DNA of 64,000 nt from Myxococcota bacterium (GTDB lineage: Bacteria > Myxococcota_A > UBA796 > JAFGLY01): NCBI GenBank assembly GCA_024276675.1, contig JAJRWT010000091.1, forward strand, positions 1 through 64,000, in the 5' to 3' direction. Positions 43,737 through 52,350 of the stretch are shown one piece after another. Within the stretch, counting starts at the first letter, position 1. Each line of letters opens with the position of its first letter. The notes under the pieces were generated by a model. The model saw only the letters and a list, made by a program, of their open reading frames with translations, was not told where the DNA came from and ran no database searches. The translations under genes and the position numbers were made by a program.

Positions 43737-44942
43737 GTGCGGCTGATTCTTGCTCTTGTCGTGTTCCTTTCTGCATGTGCCAACATGGCGCCATTGCAGC
43801 AGAGCCAGCGCTCCATGACCGAAACCGTAAAGGCGGCGAGGGCCATGCCCAACGCGGCGGAGTGTGCTCCCGAAGAGCTGGCCATGGCCCTGGCCAACGC
43901 CGAGTTCGCGGAGTTGGAACTCAAAGAGGGCGATACCCGCAGGGCCACCTACCACATAGACATCGCTCGCAGGAACGCCGACGCCGCCATCGTGGCCGCA
44001 CGCTCCTGTCGACCGGCGGATCGCGACAACGACGGTATCGCCGACTCGTTGGACCGCTGCCCCGATGAACCCGAAGACAAAGACGGCATCGACGACGACG
44101 ACGGATGCCCCGACATAGAACAGATCGCCGCTCCGACGGCTCCCGTCCAGGCTCCACCCGCTCCGGGCGACATGGATGGCGATGGTGTCATCGATATTGA
44201 AGACGCCTGCATGGATGTGGCCGAAGACCTGGACGGCTTCAAAGACGCCGACGGTTGCCCCGAGTTGGACAACGACGGTGACGGCATAGTGGACGCCATC
44301 GACCAATGCCCCATGGCCCCGGAAGACTTCGACGGCTTCGAAGACGCCGATGGATGCCCCGACCCCGACAACGACGCCGATGGCCTCCTGGACGAAATGG
44401 ACCAGTGTCCCAACGAACCAGAGGATTTCGACGGCGACAACGACGCCGATGGATGCCCCGATCTGGATCGCGACGGCGACGGCTTCCCCGACGACGTGGA
44501 CACCTGCCCGGACAAGCCCGAGGTCGTCAACAACTACCTGGACAACGACGGCTGCCCGGACGTCAAACCACGACGAGTCGAAATCACCAGGAAGCAGATC
44601 GTCATAAAGGAGCAGATCCAATTCGAAACCGCCAAGGCACGCATCAGGCCGGCGAGCTACCCCACACTTGACGACGTAGTGCAGGTGCTACGCGACTATC
44701 CCTCCATTCACGTGCGAATCGAGGGCCACACCGACAGCCAGGGCGACGACATCTACAACCTCAAGCTGTCAAAAAAACGAGCCGACGCGGTGTTCGAATA
44801 CTTCGTCCTCAAGGGAATCGACTCCCGCCGCCTGGAGTCCATCGGTTTCGGTGAAACACGCCCCATCGACACCAACCTTACGAACGAAGGCCGACAAAAG
44901 AACCGTCGCGTCGAGTTCCACATCGTCAGCGGCATGGACTGA
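43737..44942 (+). CDS. OmpA-family lipoprotein with DUF4398 and TSP type-3 repeats
   Basis: The 401-residue lipoprotein starts at GTG with GGGGGAAA upstream and has the lipobox VVFLSAC. A DUF4398-like helical pair spans about 20-85. Asp-rich thrombospondin type-3 repeats span about 90-275, with units such as DNDGDGIVDAIDQCP and DFDGFEDADGCPD that should bind Ca2+. The OmpA/Pal domain spans about 285-401, with peptidoglycan-binding residues in IRIEGHTDSQGDD-like sequence, NLKLSKKRADAV and a terminal NRRVEF. It tethers the outer membrane to the wall. A strong hairpin follows the stop. Confidence 0.9.
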   Translation: MRLILALVVFLSACANMAPLQQSQRSMTETVKAARAMPNAAECAPEELAMALANAEFAELELKEGDTRRATYHIDIARRNADAAIVAARSCRPADRDNDGIADSLDRCPDEPEDKDGIDDDDGCPDIEQIAAPTAPVQAPPAPGDMDGDGVIDIEDACMDVAEDLDGFKDADGCPELDNDGDGIVDAIDQCPMAPEDFDGFEDADGCPDPDNDADGLLDEMDQCPNEPEDFDGDNDADGCPDLDRDGDGFPDDVDTCPDKPEVVNNYLDNDGCPDVKPRRVEITRKQIVIKEQIQFETAKARIRPASYPTLDDVVQVLRDYPSIHVRIEGHTDSQGDDIYNLKLSKKRADAVFEYFVLKGIDSRRLESIGFGETRPIDTNLTNEGRQKNRRVEFHIVSGMD

Positions 44943-44971
44943 CGGCGGCCCTGGTCCCACCAGGGCCGCCG
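44943..44971 (+). terminator. Perfect GC-rich hairpin after the OmpA gene
   Basis: A 12-bp perfect stem (cggcggccctgg / ccagggccgccg) with a 5-nt loop starts right after the stop codon. There is no T tract on the + strand, so it may be a Rho-assisted terminator or an mRNA 3-prime stabiliser. Confidence 0.6.
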
Positions 44972-45064
44972 GGAAAAAGGCTACCGGCTCAAGCCGTGGC
45001 CAGGGCGTTCCGCCGCAGGCAAGAGCTTTCCCGACGGCTCACGGCAGGCGTGAAGCAGCCTGAT

Positions 45065-45238
45065 TCATTGCTCGGCGCCCTGCACTCCATCGGTGGTGAG
45101 GCTCGTGGCCAGGCTGCCGCCCAGCGACGTGGTCTGCTGCCGGATCATGCCGTACATGGCGTACATGACCACGACAATGGCGATACTGACGACCGAGATG
45201 GTGAGCATGTACTCGACGGTTGTCTGACCTTTTCGCAT
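45065..45238 (-). CDS. Flp/type IVb-like pilin
   Basis: The 57-residue protein reads MRKGQTTVEYMLTISVVSIA: a short basic leader, a Gly cleavage site, Glu at mature position +5 and a hydrophobic helix, the hallmarks of Flp-type or pseudopilin subunits. GGGAGGT lies upstream of the ATG at 45238. No Tad secretion genes are nearby, so the assembly machinery must be elsewhere. Confidence 0.8.
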   Translation of the reverse strand: MRKGQTTVEYMLTISVVSIAIVVVMYAMYGMIRQQTTSLGGSLATSLTTDGVQGAEQ

Positions 45239-45383
45239 GGCTACCTCCCGAACGCGGGGCGACATTGCCACATGCCTTCATCATAAGGCAACGGGAATTC
45301 CAAGCCCAGCAGAAAATGCCTTGCCGCCCCAAGGCACCTTGACTACCAGTGCATTCCATTCCATCACAGGTGAGGGAGACCAC

Positions 45384-46679
45384 ATGCCCGTTCTCACCAA
45401 CATAGAACGCTGTTCCCGGTACGAAGGCCAGGAGGTCGAACTTCGAGGCTGGCTATACAACCGCCGCAAGAGCGGACGCATAGCATTCCTGCAGCTTCGC
45501 GACGGTACGGGCATCATCCAGTGCATCGCCGAAAAGAGCGTCCTGGGGGAAGAACTGTTCACGAGAATCCGCCGCCTGCCCCAGGAATCCAGCCTGGTGC
45601 TCCGGGGAACGGTGGGCGCCGATCCCCGTTCGCCGTCTGGCTTCGAAATACGGGTGACAGGCGTCGAAGTCATCCAGGAAGCGCAGCCCTACCCCATCAC
45701 CAAGAAATCACATGGCACCGCCTTTCTATCGGACCACCGCCACCTCTGGATTCGGAGCCGTCGCCAGCAGGCCATCCTTCGAATCCGGCACCTGGCGGGG
45801 AGGGCCATCCGCGACTACCTGGACGACAACGGCTTCCTGCTGCTGGACAGCCCCATCCTCACACCCAACGCCTGCGAGGGTACCTCCACCTTGTTCGCAA
45901 CCGAGTACTTCGGTCGCCCAGCCTACCTGGCCCAGTCGGGTCAGCTCTACCAGGAAGCCGGCGCCATGGCCTTCGGCAAAACCTATTGCTTTGGCCCCAC
46001 CTTCCGGGCCGAAAAGAGCGACACCCGCCGGCATCTCACCGAGTTCTGGATGGTGGAGCCGGAGGTGGCTTTCGCCGATCTGGACGACACGATGGACCTG
46101 TGCGAAGACTTCCTGGTCCAGGTGGTTGGGCGGGTGCTCCAGGACGGGCTTGCCCATCTCCAGGTGCTGGAGAGGGATCTCTCCCCGTTGCAGCGTGTCC
46201 GCAAGCCCTTTCCGCGCATCTCCTACGACGAAGCCTGCCTTCGCCTGGCCAGACTGGGCACCCCCGTGGAACCGGAAGACGACTTCGGAGCACCCCACGA
46301 GACCGCCCTCGCCAACTCCTTCGACAGGCCCGTCATGGTGCATCGCTACCCGCGGGCCGTGAAGGCCTTCTACATGAAAGCAGACCCCGAAAACCCGGCG
46401 CGAGCCCTGGGAGTGGACGTGCTGGCGCCGGAAGGCTATGGCGAGATCATTGGCGGGGGCCAACGTGAAGACGACCTGTCCGAGTTGGAAGCCCAGGTGA
46501 ATCGCCACGGCCTGCCCATGTCGGCCTTCCAGTGGTACATGGACCTGCGACGCTACGGTTCATGCCCTCACGGCGGCTTCGGCCTTGGCTTCGAACGCTT
46601 CGTGACGTGGCTCTGCGGCGTTCCCCACATCCGTGAGGCTGCCGCCTTCCCCCGCACGCTGGAACGGTTGGAACCGTGA
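45384..46679 (+). CDS. asnS: Asparaginyl-tRNA synthetase
   Basis: The 431-residue class IIb synthetase has an N-terminal OB-fold anticodon-binding domain (VELRGWLYNRRKSGRIAFLQ) and a catalytic domain. Motif 2 is FRAEKSDTRRHLTEFWMVEP and motif 3 is GFGLGFERFVTW. The lack of the large insert of bacterial AspRS and the ITKKSHGTAFLSDHRHLWIR stretch favour AsnRS. It charges tRNA-Asn. The ATG at 45384 has GGGAG upstream. lpxD overlaps its stop. Confidence 0.93.
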   Translation: MPVLTNIERCSRYEGQEVELRGWLYNRRKSGRIAFLQLRDGTGIIQCIAEKSVLGEELFTRIRRLPQESSLVLRGTVGADPRSPSGFEIRVTGVEVIQEAQPYPITKKSHGTAFLSDHRHLWIRSRRQQAILRIRHLAGRAIRDYLDDNGFLLLDSPILTPNACEGTSTLFATEYFGRPAYLAQSGQLYQEAGAMAFGKTYCFGPTFRAEKSDTRRHLTEFWMVEPEVAFADLDDTMDLCEDFLVQVVGRVLQDGLAHLQVLERDLSPLQRVRKPFPRISYDEACLRLARLGTPVEPEDDFGAPHETALANSFDRPVMVHRYPRAVKAFYMKADPENPARALGVDVLAPEGYGEIIGGGQREDDLSELEAQVNRHGLPMSAFQWYMDLRRYGSCPHGGFGLGFERFVTWLCGVPHIREAAAFPRTLERLEP

Positions 46680-47632
46680 AGGCGTCAGAACTGGCCACTC
46701 TGGTTGGGGGCCGCATGGTGGGCCCCGACCGGGAGTTCTCCGGCGTCGCGCCCCTGGACAAGGCGGGTCCGTCCCACCTGGCCTATGCAGTTGCGCCATC
46801 CACCGTAGGAACGGGCGCCGGGGTCTTGCTGGCATCACGGGAAAGCCCCGGCACTACGACCGTCGTCGTGGACGATCCCAGGCTGGCTTTCGCCACGGCC
46901 CTCGAAGCCCTGTTTCCCCAACTGCACCCCCGCGGCGTCCAACCAGGCGCCTTCGTCCACCCCGATTCCACCGTACACGAGTCCGCCACCGTGTATCCGG
47001 GTGCATGGGTGGGTCCACGAGTGCAGGTGGGCGCTCGCTCCGTGATCTTCCCCAACGCCGTGCTGCTGGCGGACTGCGAGGTTGGGCGGGATTGCCGCGT
47101 GGGACCGGGAGCCGTGCTGGGCTACGCCGGTTTCGGCGTATGTTCCACCCCATCGGGACCGAAGCCCATGCCCCAGCAGGGGCGCGTGGTCATCGAAGAC
47201 GGCGTCTGCATCGGCGCGAATACCTGTGTCGACCGCGCCTTCCTTGAAGAGACCCGCATCGGTAGCTCCAGCCAGTTGGACAACCTGGTGCAGGTGGGGC
47301 ACAACTGCCGGCTGGAGGAAGGTGTGGTTATCGCCGCCCAGTGTGGTCTGTCAGGCTCCGTTCACCTGGAAAAGGGCGTGGTGCTGGCGGGGCAGGTGGG
47401 CGTTGCGGATCACGTCACCATCGGCGCGGGCGCTGCTGTTGGTGGGCAGTCGGGACTCAATCGTGACCTTCAGGGCGGACGCCGCTGGATGGGAACGCCC
47501 GCCATGTCCATCGAGCTGGCGGCCAGGGTGTACGCTGCGCTGAAGGCTCTGCCCGACCTGCTGAGGCGAGTCAGGCGCCTGGAAAAAGCAATGGGATTAC
47601 CAAAAACCCAGAAGGGGCGGCCAATCCTGTAA
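46676..47632 (+). CDS. lpxD: UDP-3-O-acylglucosamine N-acyltransferase
   Basis: The 318-residue enzyme of lipid A synthesis has the N-terminal uridine-binding domain (LATLVGGRMVGPDREFSGVA) and the left-handed beta-helix of hexapeptide repeats (VQVGARSVIFPNAVLLADCE and onward). The catalytic His is in NLVQVGHNCRLEEG near 238. A C-terminal helical arm ends the protein. The GTG start overlaps the asnS stop. Its presence shows that the host makes lipopolysaccharide-type lipid A. Confidence 0.93.
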   Translation: MKASELATLVGGRMVGPDREFSGVAPLDKAGPSHLAYAVAPSTVGTGAGVLLASRESPGTTTVVVDDPRLAFATALEALFPQLHPRGVQPGAFVHPDSTVHESATVYPGAWVGPRVQVGARSVIFPNAVLLADCEVGRDCRVGPGAVLGYAGFGVCSTPSGPKPMPQQGRVVIEDGVCIGANTCVDRAFLEETRIGSSSQLDNLVQVGHNCRLEEGVVIAAQCGLSGSVHLEKGVVLAGQVGVADHVTIGAGAAVGGQSGLNRDLQGGRRWMGTPAMSIELAARVYAALKALPDLLRRVRRLEKAMGLPKTQKGRPIL

Positions 47633-47945
47633 CGACGGCCTCAAGGGATCCCCGCACCGGGAATGGAAATAGCCGTACTCCTTCGTTGGTTCCCGTCCTG
47701 AAAACCTGCGGAGCCATCAACGCCATGGCAGTTCCGCGAGAGCTTCCATCCACCGTGCCGGCGGGAGAGCCGGAGTCCAACGAGCACCAAGGTGGCAAAG
47801 AAGTCCGCCCGGCTTGCCGTCGATGTTCGACGTTTTTCGACACCCGCACCCCATGAACGCCTGAAACCCCCCTTTGCAACGTTCCTGCAATTGGCCGACT
47901 TCTTGCTGGCCAGGCCTGCGAGACAATTCCAGACAAGGAGCGCCC
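47633..47945. other. Intergenic region between lpxD and radC
   Basis: This 313-bp stretch has no supported gene on either strand. It should hold the radC promoter; I see no strong -35/-10 pair. The radC ribosome-binding site AAGGAG is at its right edge. Confidence 0.45.
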
Positions 47946-48635
47946 ATGCAGCTTCGCGAACGATACCAGGTCTATGGACCCGAGCCATTCCATGACCACG
48001 AACTCCTGGCCCTGGTGCTGGGCACGGGCTGCACCGGCAGAACGGCCAGCCAGGTGGCAAGGGAACTCCTGGAAAGTACGGGGGGCCTGGCCGCAATTCC
48101 GTGCTCGGCCCCGGCCGTCCTGTCCCGCGTTACGGGAATGGGCCCCGTGCGTGCCATCCGCGTCCACGCCGCCTGCTCCCTGGCGGAGCGCCTGCTCCTG
48201 CAAAAGGAACTTCCCATCGCCATGGACAGCCCTCTCAGGGCGGCGGACTTCCTGCGACCACGCATGGCAAATCGCCGCTACGAGGAGTTCCACGGGCTGT
48301 TTCTAGATACGAAAAAGCACCTCCTGGCTCACCGGATGCTCACGAGAGGCAACAATGTCAACACCATCGTGGACCAGCGCCAGGTCTTCCGCGAAGCCCT
48401 GGAACTGGGGGCCAACAGCGTAATCGTTGCCCATAATCACCCAAGTGGTGACCCCAGCCCATCCAGTGAAGACATCATGGTGACGGATCGCCTGTCCAGG
48501 GCCGGCAAACTCCTGGGCATCCCACTCATCGACCACCTGGTGCTGGCCGGCTCCAAGCATTATTCCTTCCTGGAAGCCGGCCTGATGACCAACGTTGCCG
48601 GGGGCTTCGGCGGCAGCTCACGGTTCACCATTTGA
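47946..48635 (+). CDS. radC: RadC-family JAB domain protein
   Basis: The 229-residue protein has the RadC layout: helix-hairpin-helix-like start (ELLALVLGTGCTG; MGPVRAIRVHAACSLAE) and a JAB/MPN+ metalloprotease-like domain with the metal-binding VIVAHNHPSGDPSPSSED near 162-178. AAGGAG lies upstream of the ATG. Despite the name, a direct DNA-repair role is doubtful, and members are often linked to mobile or anti-phage regions. The end overlaps the convergent methyltransferase by 18 bp. Confidence 0.9.
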   Translation: MQLRERYQVYGPEPFHDHELLALVLGTGCTGRTASQVARELLESTGGLAAIPCSAPAVLSRVTGMGPVRAIRVHAACSLAERLLLQKELPIAMDSPLRAADFLRPRMANRRYEEFHGLFLDTKKHLLAHRMLTRGNNVNTIVDQRQVFREALELGANSVIVAHNHPSGDPSPSSEDIMVTDRLSRAGKLLGIPLIDHLVLAGSKHYSFLEAGLMTNVAGGFGGSSRFTI

Positions 48636-49628
48636 GACGCCAGGTTCCCCGTCCCCAGGCGGCCCCTTTCGCGCGATGATCACCTGCGCCCAGGTGCGAT
48701 GGAAGATCCTCAGCAGCAACGCTGTTGGTACATCCACCAGGAACCACGAAGCAGCCATGAGCAGCTTCCACGACACCCCTTCCAAGTCGACGCCAAGGCG
48801 CTTGTCCAGGAGGATACCCAGACTGATGACGAACGAAACAGGCACGAACATGGGCTTGTGGTAGAGGATCTGCTGGAATCCGGCCTCGCGCACCACCCGT
48901 TCCAGGCTGCTGGCCTCGAAATGGGAGAGGTGCTGGGGAACGAACAGCGATGCCCAGTATCGCCCAAAAACCCGGCGCCAGGGCTCGCCGAAATCGGGAA
49001 CTTCCACCACGAGCAAACCGTGTTCCGGCAACAGGTCATGGGCACAACGCAGAAAATCCACGGGATCCGGGACGTGTTCCAGCACCTGGTACATCGTGAT
49101 CAACGAAAAGGAGCCGGCCTCGAGGGCAGAATCGCCCAGAGTACCCTGGACATAGTCTACCCCTGGCACCTGGACACCGCGGGACAGGGCCGCGGTGTTG
49201 ACATCCAATCCCGTTGCACGGCAATGGCAGGCCTCTGCGGCACGGCGCACGAAACGGCCCTGATCACAGCCCACATCCAGGATATGGTCATGGGCAGCCA
49301 GCCTGTGAACCTTGCGGATGAGCGTAAGGCGGTAGTCGTTCTGCCAGTCGGCCCACCTGCCGCCCGGATCGTGATGCTCCAGGAAGTCGGTATAGCCTTC
49401 ATCGTAGAAGATCTTCAGCGCTTCGGCGCTCAAGCGGGGACGAGTCTGCACAAGACCGCAGCCAAGACAGCGCGAGATGTCGGCGGGGCTGCCGGTGCCA
49501 AAGAAAAAATCCGGCACACGGGGAATCTCCACCCGGAAATCCCGGCCCGCGCAGATGGGGCAGGGAGCCAGTTCGGTGGGAAGAACAGCAGATGAAGCCG
49601 GGCCAGGACGTGCACGAGAAGCGGTCAT
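48618..49628 (-). CDS. Class I SAM-dependent methyltransferase with N-terminal zinc ribbon
   Basis: The 336-residue protein begins with a Cys4 ribbon (CPICAGRDF...CLGCGLVQT, about 23-60) followed by a Methyltransf_23-like domain with HDHILDVGCDQGRFV near 113-127, TGLDVN and MYQVLEHVPDPVDFL. A hydrophobic stretch near 275-310 follows the fold and may associate with membrane. Such proteins often methylate sugars or small molecules in surface-polysaccharide clusters. The target here is not known. Confidence 0.85.
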   Translation of the reverse strand: MTASRARPGPASSAVLPTELAPCPICAGRDFRVEIPRVPDFFFGTGSPADISRCLGCGLVQTRPRLSAEALKIFYDEGYTDFLEHHDPGGRWADWQNDYRLTLIRKVHRLAAHDHILDVGCDQGRFVRRAAEACHCRATGLDVNTAALSRGVQVPGVDYVQGTLGDSALEAGSFSLITMYQVLEHVPDPVDFLRCAHDLLPEHGLLVVEVPDFGEPWRRVFGRYWASLFVPQHLSHFEASSLERVVREAGFQQILYHKPMFVPVSFVISLGILLDKRLGVDLEGVSWKLLMAASWFLVDVPTALLLRIFHRTWAQVIIARKGPPGDGEPGVSNGEP

Positions 49629-49681
49629 TGACGGGCCTGGTGAAAACTCTCCACGCGGGTATTCTGCCAGTGGGAAGAAGA

Positions 49682-50011
49682 TCAGCGGCCTTTGATCATC
49701 ACCAGCAGCATCTTGAAGTCGGTTATCGCATGAAGAGCGTGGGGGATGTCGGCGGGCATGAGGATGGCCTGCCCCGACCGGAGTTCGTGGTCCTGGTCAT
49801 CGATGGTCACGCGGGCCTGGCCGCTGATGATCTGCACCAGTGCGTCGAAAGGTGCCGAATGGGTGGAGAGCCCCTGTCCCCGACCGAAGCCGAAGAGAGT
49901 GACGGTACCGCTGTCGTTGGAGACCAGCGTCCGGCTGTGCACGCTGTCAGGGGCAATCTCCGCCAGGTCCGCCAGGTCGACGACGTGAGAAGGCAGTAAA
50001 GAAGAAGACAT
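49682..50011 (-). CDS. Small cupin protein
   Basis: The 109-residue single-domain cupin has motif one around GQGLSTHSAPFDALVQIISG and motif two around GQAILMPADIPHAL. The first motif keeps one His of the usual two, so metal binding may be altered. Proteins of this size often work as small sensors or isomerases. GAGGT lies before the ATG. It is the neighbour of the anti-sigma gene but separated by 65 bp. Confidence 0.85.
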   Translation of the reverse strand: MSSSLLPSHVVDLADLAEIAPDSVHSRTLVSNDSGTVTLFGFGRGQGLSTHSAPFDALVQIISGQARVTIDDQDHELRSGQAILMPADIPHALHAITDFKMLLVMIKGR

Positions 50012-50076
50012 GGTTTACCTCTTGAACGAGTTGGGCACGGGAATCTGCCAAAGTAACCGGCAAAGAAGGGAAGGGC

Positions 50077-51168
50077 TCAGGGTTGGTACAGTAATTCCAC
50101 CTGCACCTGGAGGATCCGGACATCTCCGATTGGGGACGAAACGCCGGGTTCGGCTTCGGAGAGCCCTCCCAGCTTCTTCAAGCCCTGCTCCAGATAAGTC
50201 AGGGTACCCGGCGGAAGCAGGAACACCACCCGGGCATGGTTCTGTTCCACGTCAAGGACAAAGGGCCTCAGCACGGAACCGGAAGGCCCCAGCACCGACC
50301 CACCAAGCTCCTGCGCCAGGGCGAAGAGGTCCCAGAGGACGTCGGATCTGGTGGGATAGAGACGGAAAGCCAATACTTCCACACCCCTGCTGGCTTCCGC
50401 CGAGGAATCCACGGGGGTAGCCACAGCCGCTGAAGGGGCGGGCTGGGACTCCGAGGGAGCCGTGGGTGGCCGGGTGCCTCCCATGCCGGAATACGCCGGC
50501 GAGCCCGCCCCGGACCCATTGACGCTGTGAGGCTTGGTTGCCTGGGAGCCGAATGTGGGTGGTTTGTCGCGAGGAGCATGGCTGGAATCGGCAGACGGAG
50601 CGCTCCCCCCAATCTGCGCCGGAGAACCTGGTCCGCTGGGGGTGGGTTCAAAGCCCTGATCGGGCAGGGGGACTTCTGCCACGGTAGTCGCTGCCTTGGA
50701 GTCAGATGCCTGCGATGAAGCGGACCCGGCGTAGGGTAGACCTGGTCCGGAAAAGAGTGCTGGCGGGTTGGCGGTGTCGGCCAGAGCGTTGCCGTGGTCG
50801 CCTTCCACGCGGGAGCGGAGCCAGGCTGAAGCCAGGCACAGGGAAAGAACAAGGACAAACCCGCCCAGCAACCATCTTCGTGGTAGAAAAGGGAAAAGCA
50901 GCAGAGTCCGCCGGAGGCGTCCCAAGAGAAAGACCCGGGCCCGCCGACGGGCCAGGTGGGCCATGACGGTGGAGTGGAGAGGCCTTGGAGCAGCCACCGG
51001 ACCATGGCGCTCCAAGAAAGCCACGGCTCGCCGCATATCCGACAGTTGGCGACGCAGACGCGGCTGCTCCAGCAGGGCCGCGGCAAGCTCCGCGGCCTCG
51101 TTCTCGGGGAGATCGCCATCCATGTAGGCCGACAGACGGCTCTGAGCGAAGAACTGATCCAACGTCAC
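50077..51168 (-). CDS. Anti-sigma factor-like membrane protein
   Basis: The 363-residue protein starts with a short cytosolic helical domain (LSAYMDGDLPENEAAELAAA) like anti-sigma domains but without the HxxxCxxC zinc motif. One membrane helix follows near 98-118 (WLLGGFVLVLSLCLASAWL), then a long Pro/Ser/Ala-rich periplasmic linker and a folded C-terminal domain near 270-363 (VEVLAFRLYPTRSDVLWDLF). The GTG start overlaps the ECF sigma stop as GTGA, which strongly supports a regulator pair. The outer domain is probably the sensor. Confidence 0.78.
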   Translation of the reverse strand: MTLDQFFAQSRLSAYMDGDLPENEAAELAAALLEQPRLRRQLSDMRRAVAFLERHGPVAAPRPLHSTVMAHLARRRARVFLLGRLRRTLLLFPFLPRRWLLGGFVLVLSLCLASAWLRSRVEGDHGNALADTANPPALFSGPGLPYAGSASSQASDSKAATTVAEVPLPDQGFEPTPSGPGSPAQIGGSAPSADSSHAPRDKPPTFGSQATKPHSVNGSGAGSPAYSGMGGTRPPTAPSESQPAPSAAVATPVDSSAEASRGVEVLAFRLYPTRSDVLWDLFALAQELGGSVLGPSGSVLRPFVLDVEQNHARVVFLLPPGTLTYLEQGLKKLGGLSEAEPGVSSPIGDVRILQVQVELLYQP

Positions 51169-51776
51169 CCCTTTTCCGGATGGGCTTCGCCGGAGAGGCC
51201 GCTCCTCGCCAGGGCCCTGACAAGCTCGAATCTGCCGTGATGGAGCCTGGTTCTCATGGCGGCTGGAGTGATCCCAAGAACAGCCACGATGGTATGGTTG
51301 TCCAGACCCAGGATATCTTTCAAGAGCAGTACCTGCCTGTGCTCCTCGCTCATGGCGGACAGCAGCTCTTGGAGATGGTCCCTGGGCTGGGGTCGCCGAT
51401 CCCCAGACAACGCCGCAGATGGAGCCGGTTCTCGATCCGTGGGAGTGGCAGGTCGGCGGGCGTATCGTGGAGCGCCGCTCTCCTGGAAAGCGATGGTCTC
51501 CACGCCGAAACGAGAGCAACGTTCCACCGCCAACCTGAAGACACGAGCTTCCAGGGGCTCAACTGCGCCACGTGCCAGCAGATCTCGTTGAAGATCGACG
51601 AACACCGCTCCGGCTTGCTCAAAGGCAGTCCTGGGACTGGACAGGGTTCTCAAGCAGTAGGTGTACACACCATCTTGAAAACGACGGACGATTCGGGCAA
51701 AGGCCCGAAGATCACCCCTCCGGAAACGCCCGACCAGGGCATCTTCCCCCTTCTCTGCACTGTTATCGGTAGGCAA
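51165..51776 (-). CDS. ECF-type RNA polymerase sigma factor
   Basis: The 203-residue protein has a weak region 2 (LVGRFRRGDLRAFARIVRRF, then VYTYCLRTL) and a clear region 4 (LQELLSAMSEEHRQVLLLKD, LDNHTIVAVLGITPAAMRTR). Region 4 shows the helix-turn-helix that reads the -35 element. It is coupled to the anti-sigma gene downstream. Region 2 is divergent from the usual DxxQ..F pattern, so the recognised -10 may be unusual. Confidence 0.85.
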   Translation of the reverse strand: MPTDNSAEKGEDALVGRFRRGDLRAFARIVRRFQDGVYTYCLRTLSSPRTAFEQAGAVFVDLQRDLLARGAVEPLEARVFRLAVERCSRFGVETIAFQESGAPRYARRPATPTDREPAPSAALSGDRRPQPRDHLQELLSAMSEEHRQVLLLKDILGLDNHTIVAVLGITPAAMRTRLHHGRFELVRALARSGLSGEAHPEKG

Positions 51777-51828
51777 TGAAGCATGTCTCCTAGCCGGCCC
51801 CGCGGCGGGTGTTCAAGGGAGCACCGGT

Positions 51829-52278
51829 TCACAGGTCATCGGTGACGGAGCTGTCCATGAAGACCCGACGCCCCGTTCGCACGCTCTCTTTTACATCTTC
51901 CAGGGGAAGGCGCTCGAATGGAAAGAGTGTTCTGCGGAGCCTGGCCGCCTTGAACCTGGCCCCGTCCAGCAGGGCCATGTCGAAATCCGTGTCTTCCAGG
52001 TTGGCTTCTTCGAAGAGGGTATCGCGGAGATCCGCGTGCCACAGGCTTGCCCCCGTGAGGTTCGCACGCCGAAACGTCGCTTTTGCAAGATTGGCGTCGG
52101 CCATCTTGGCATAGCTCAGGTCGGTGTCGTCGAAGCAGATTCCGTAGAGATCCAGACCGCGCATGTCTTGATGGGTCAAGCTCTCACCACGCCTGAGCCT
52201 GTCCAGGACCTGTTTTCTGGTGAGGGACGTGGAGGTGCGGTTGTCGTCGTTCAGTCGTTTGTACTTCTTTCGGCTCAT
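51829..52278 (-). CDS. Pentapeptide-repeat protein
   Basis: The 149-residue protein has about eight A(D/N)LxxA-type pentapeptides at about 40-115 (LDLYGICFDDTDLSYAKMAD, NLAKATFRRANLTGASL), flanked by a Lys/Arg-rich start and a short helical end. The repeats form a right-handed beta-helix. Small proteins of this kind can mimic DNA or act as scaffolds. It ends 52 bp upstream of the ECF sigma gene in the same direction. Confidence 0.9.
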   Translation of the reverse strand: MSRKKYKRLNDDNRTSTSLTRKQVLDRLRRGESLTHQDMRGLDLYGICFDDTDLSYAKMADANLAKATFRRANLTGASLWHADLRDTLFEEANLEDTDFDMALLDGARFKAARLRRTLFPFERLPLEDVKESVRTGRRVFMDSSVTDDL

Positions 52279-52350
52279 TCCGATACCATTTGTTCCGTTT
52301 TGGAAGAATCGCAGCGCCGGTTGCCAGTTCGAGAAGCGCCATCGCCCCTC

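Noticed and set aside
43308..44621. 437-residue frame opposite the OmpA gene
   Set aside because: It is the Val/Gly-rich antisense of the Asp-rich TSP3 repeats; the + strand protein has a signal, lipobox and OmpA domain.
45384..46679. Aspartyl-tRNA synthetase instead of asparaginyl
   Set aside because: The length (431) and lack of the large bacterial AspRS insert between motifs 2 and 3 favour AsnRS; a discriminating AspRS of archaeal type is less likely but not excluded.
47571..48293. Leftward frame between lpxD and radC
   Set aside because: It runs antisense through radC, whose JAB motif is intact, and shows no recognisable domain.
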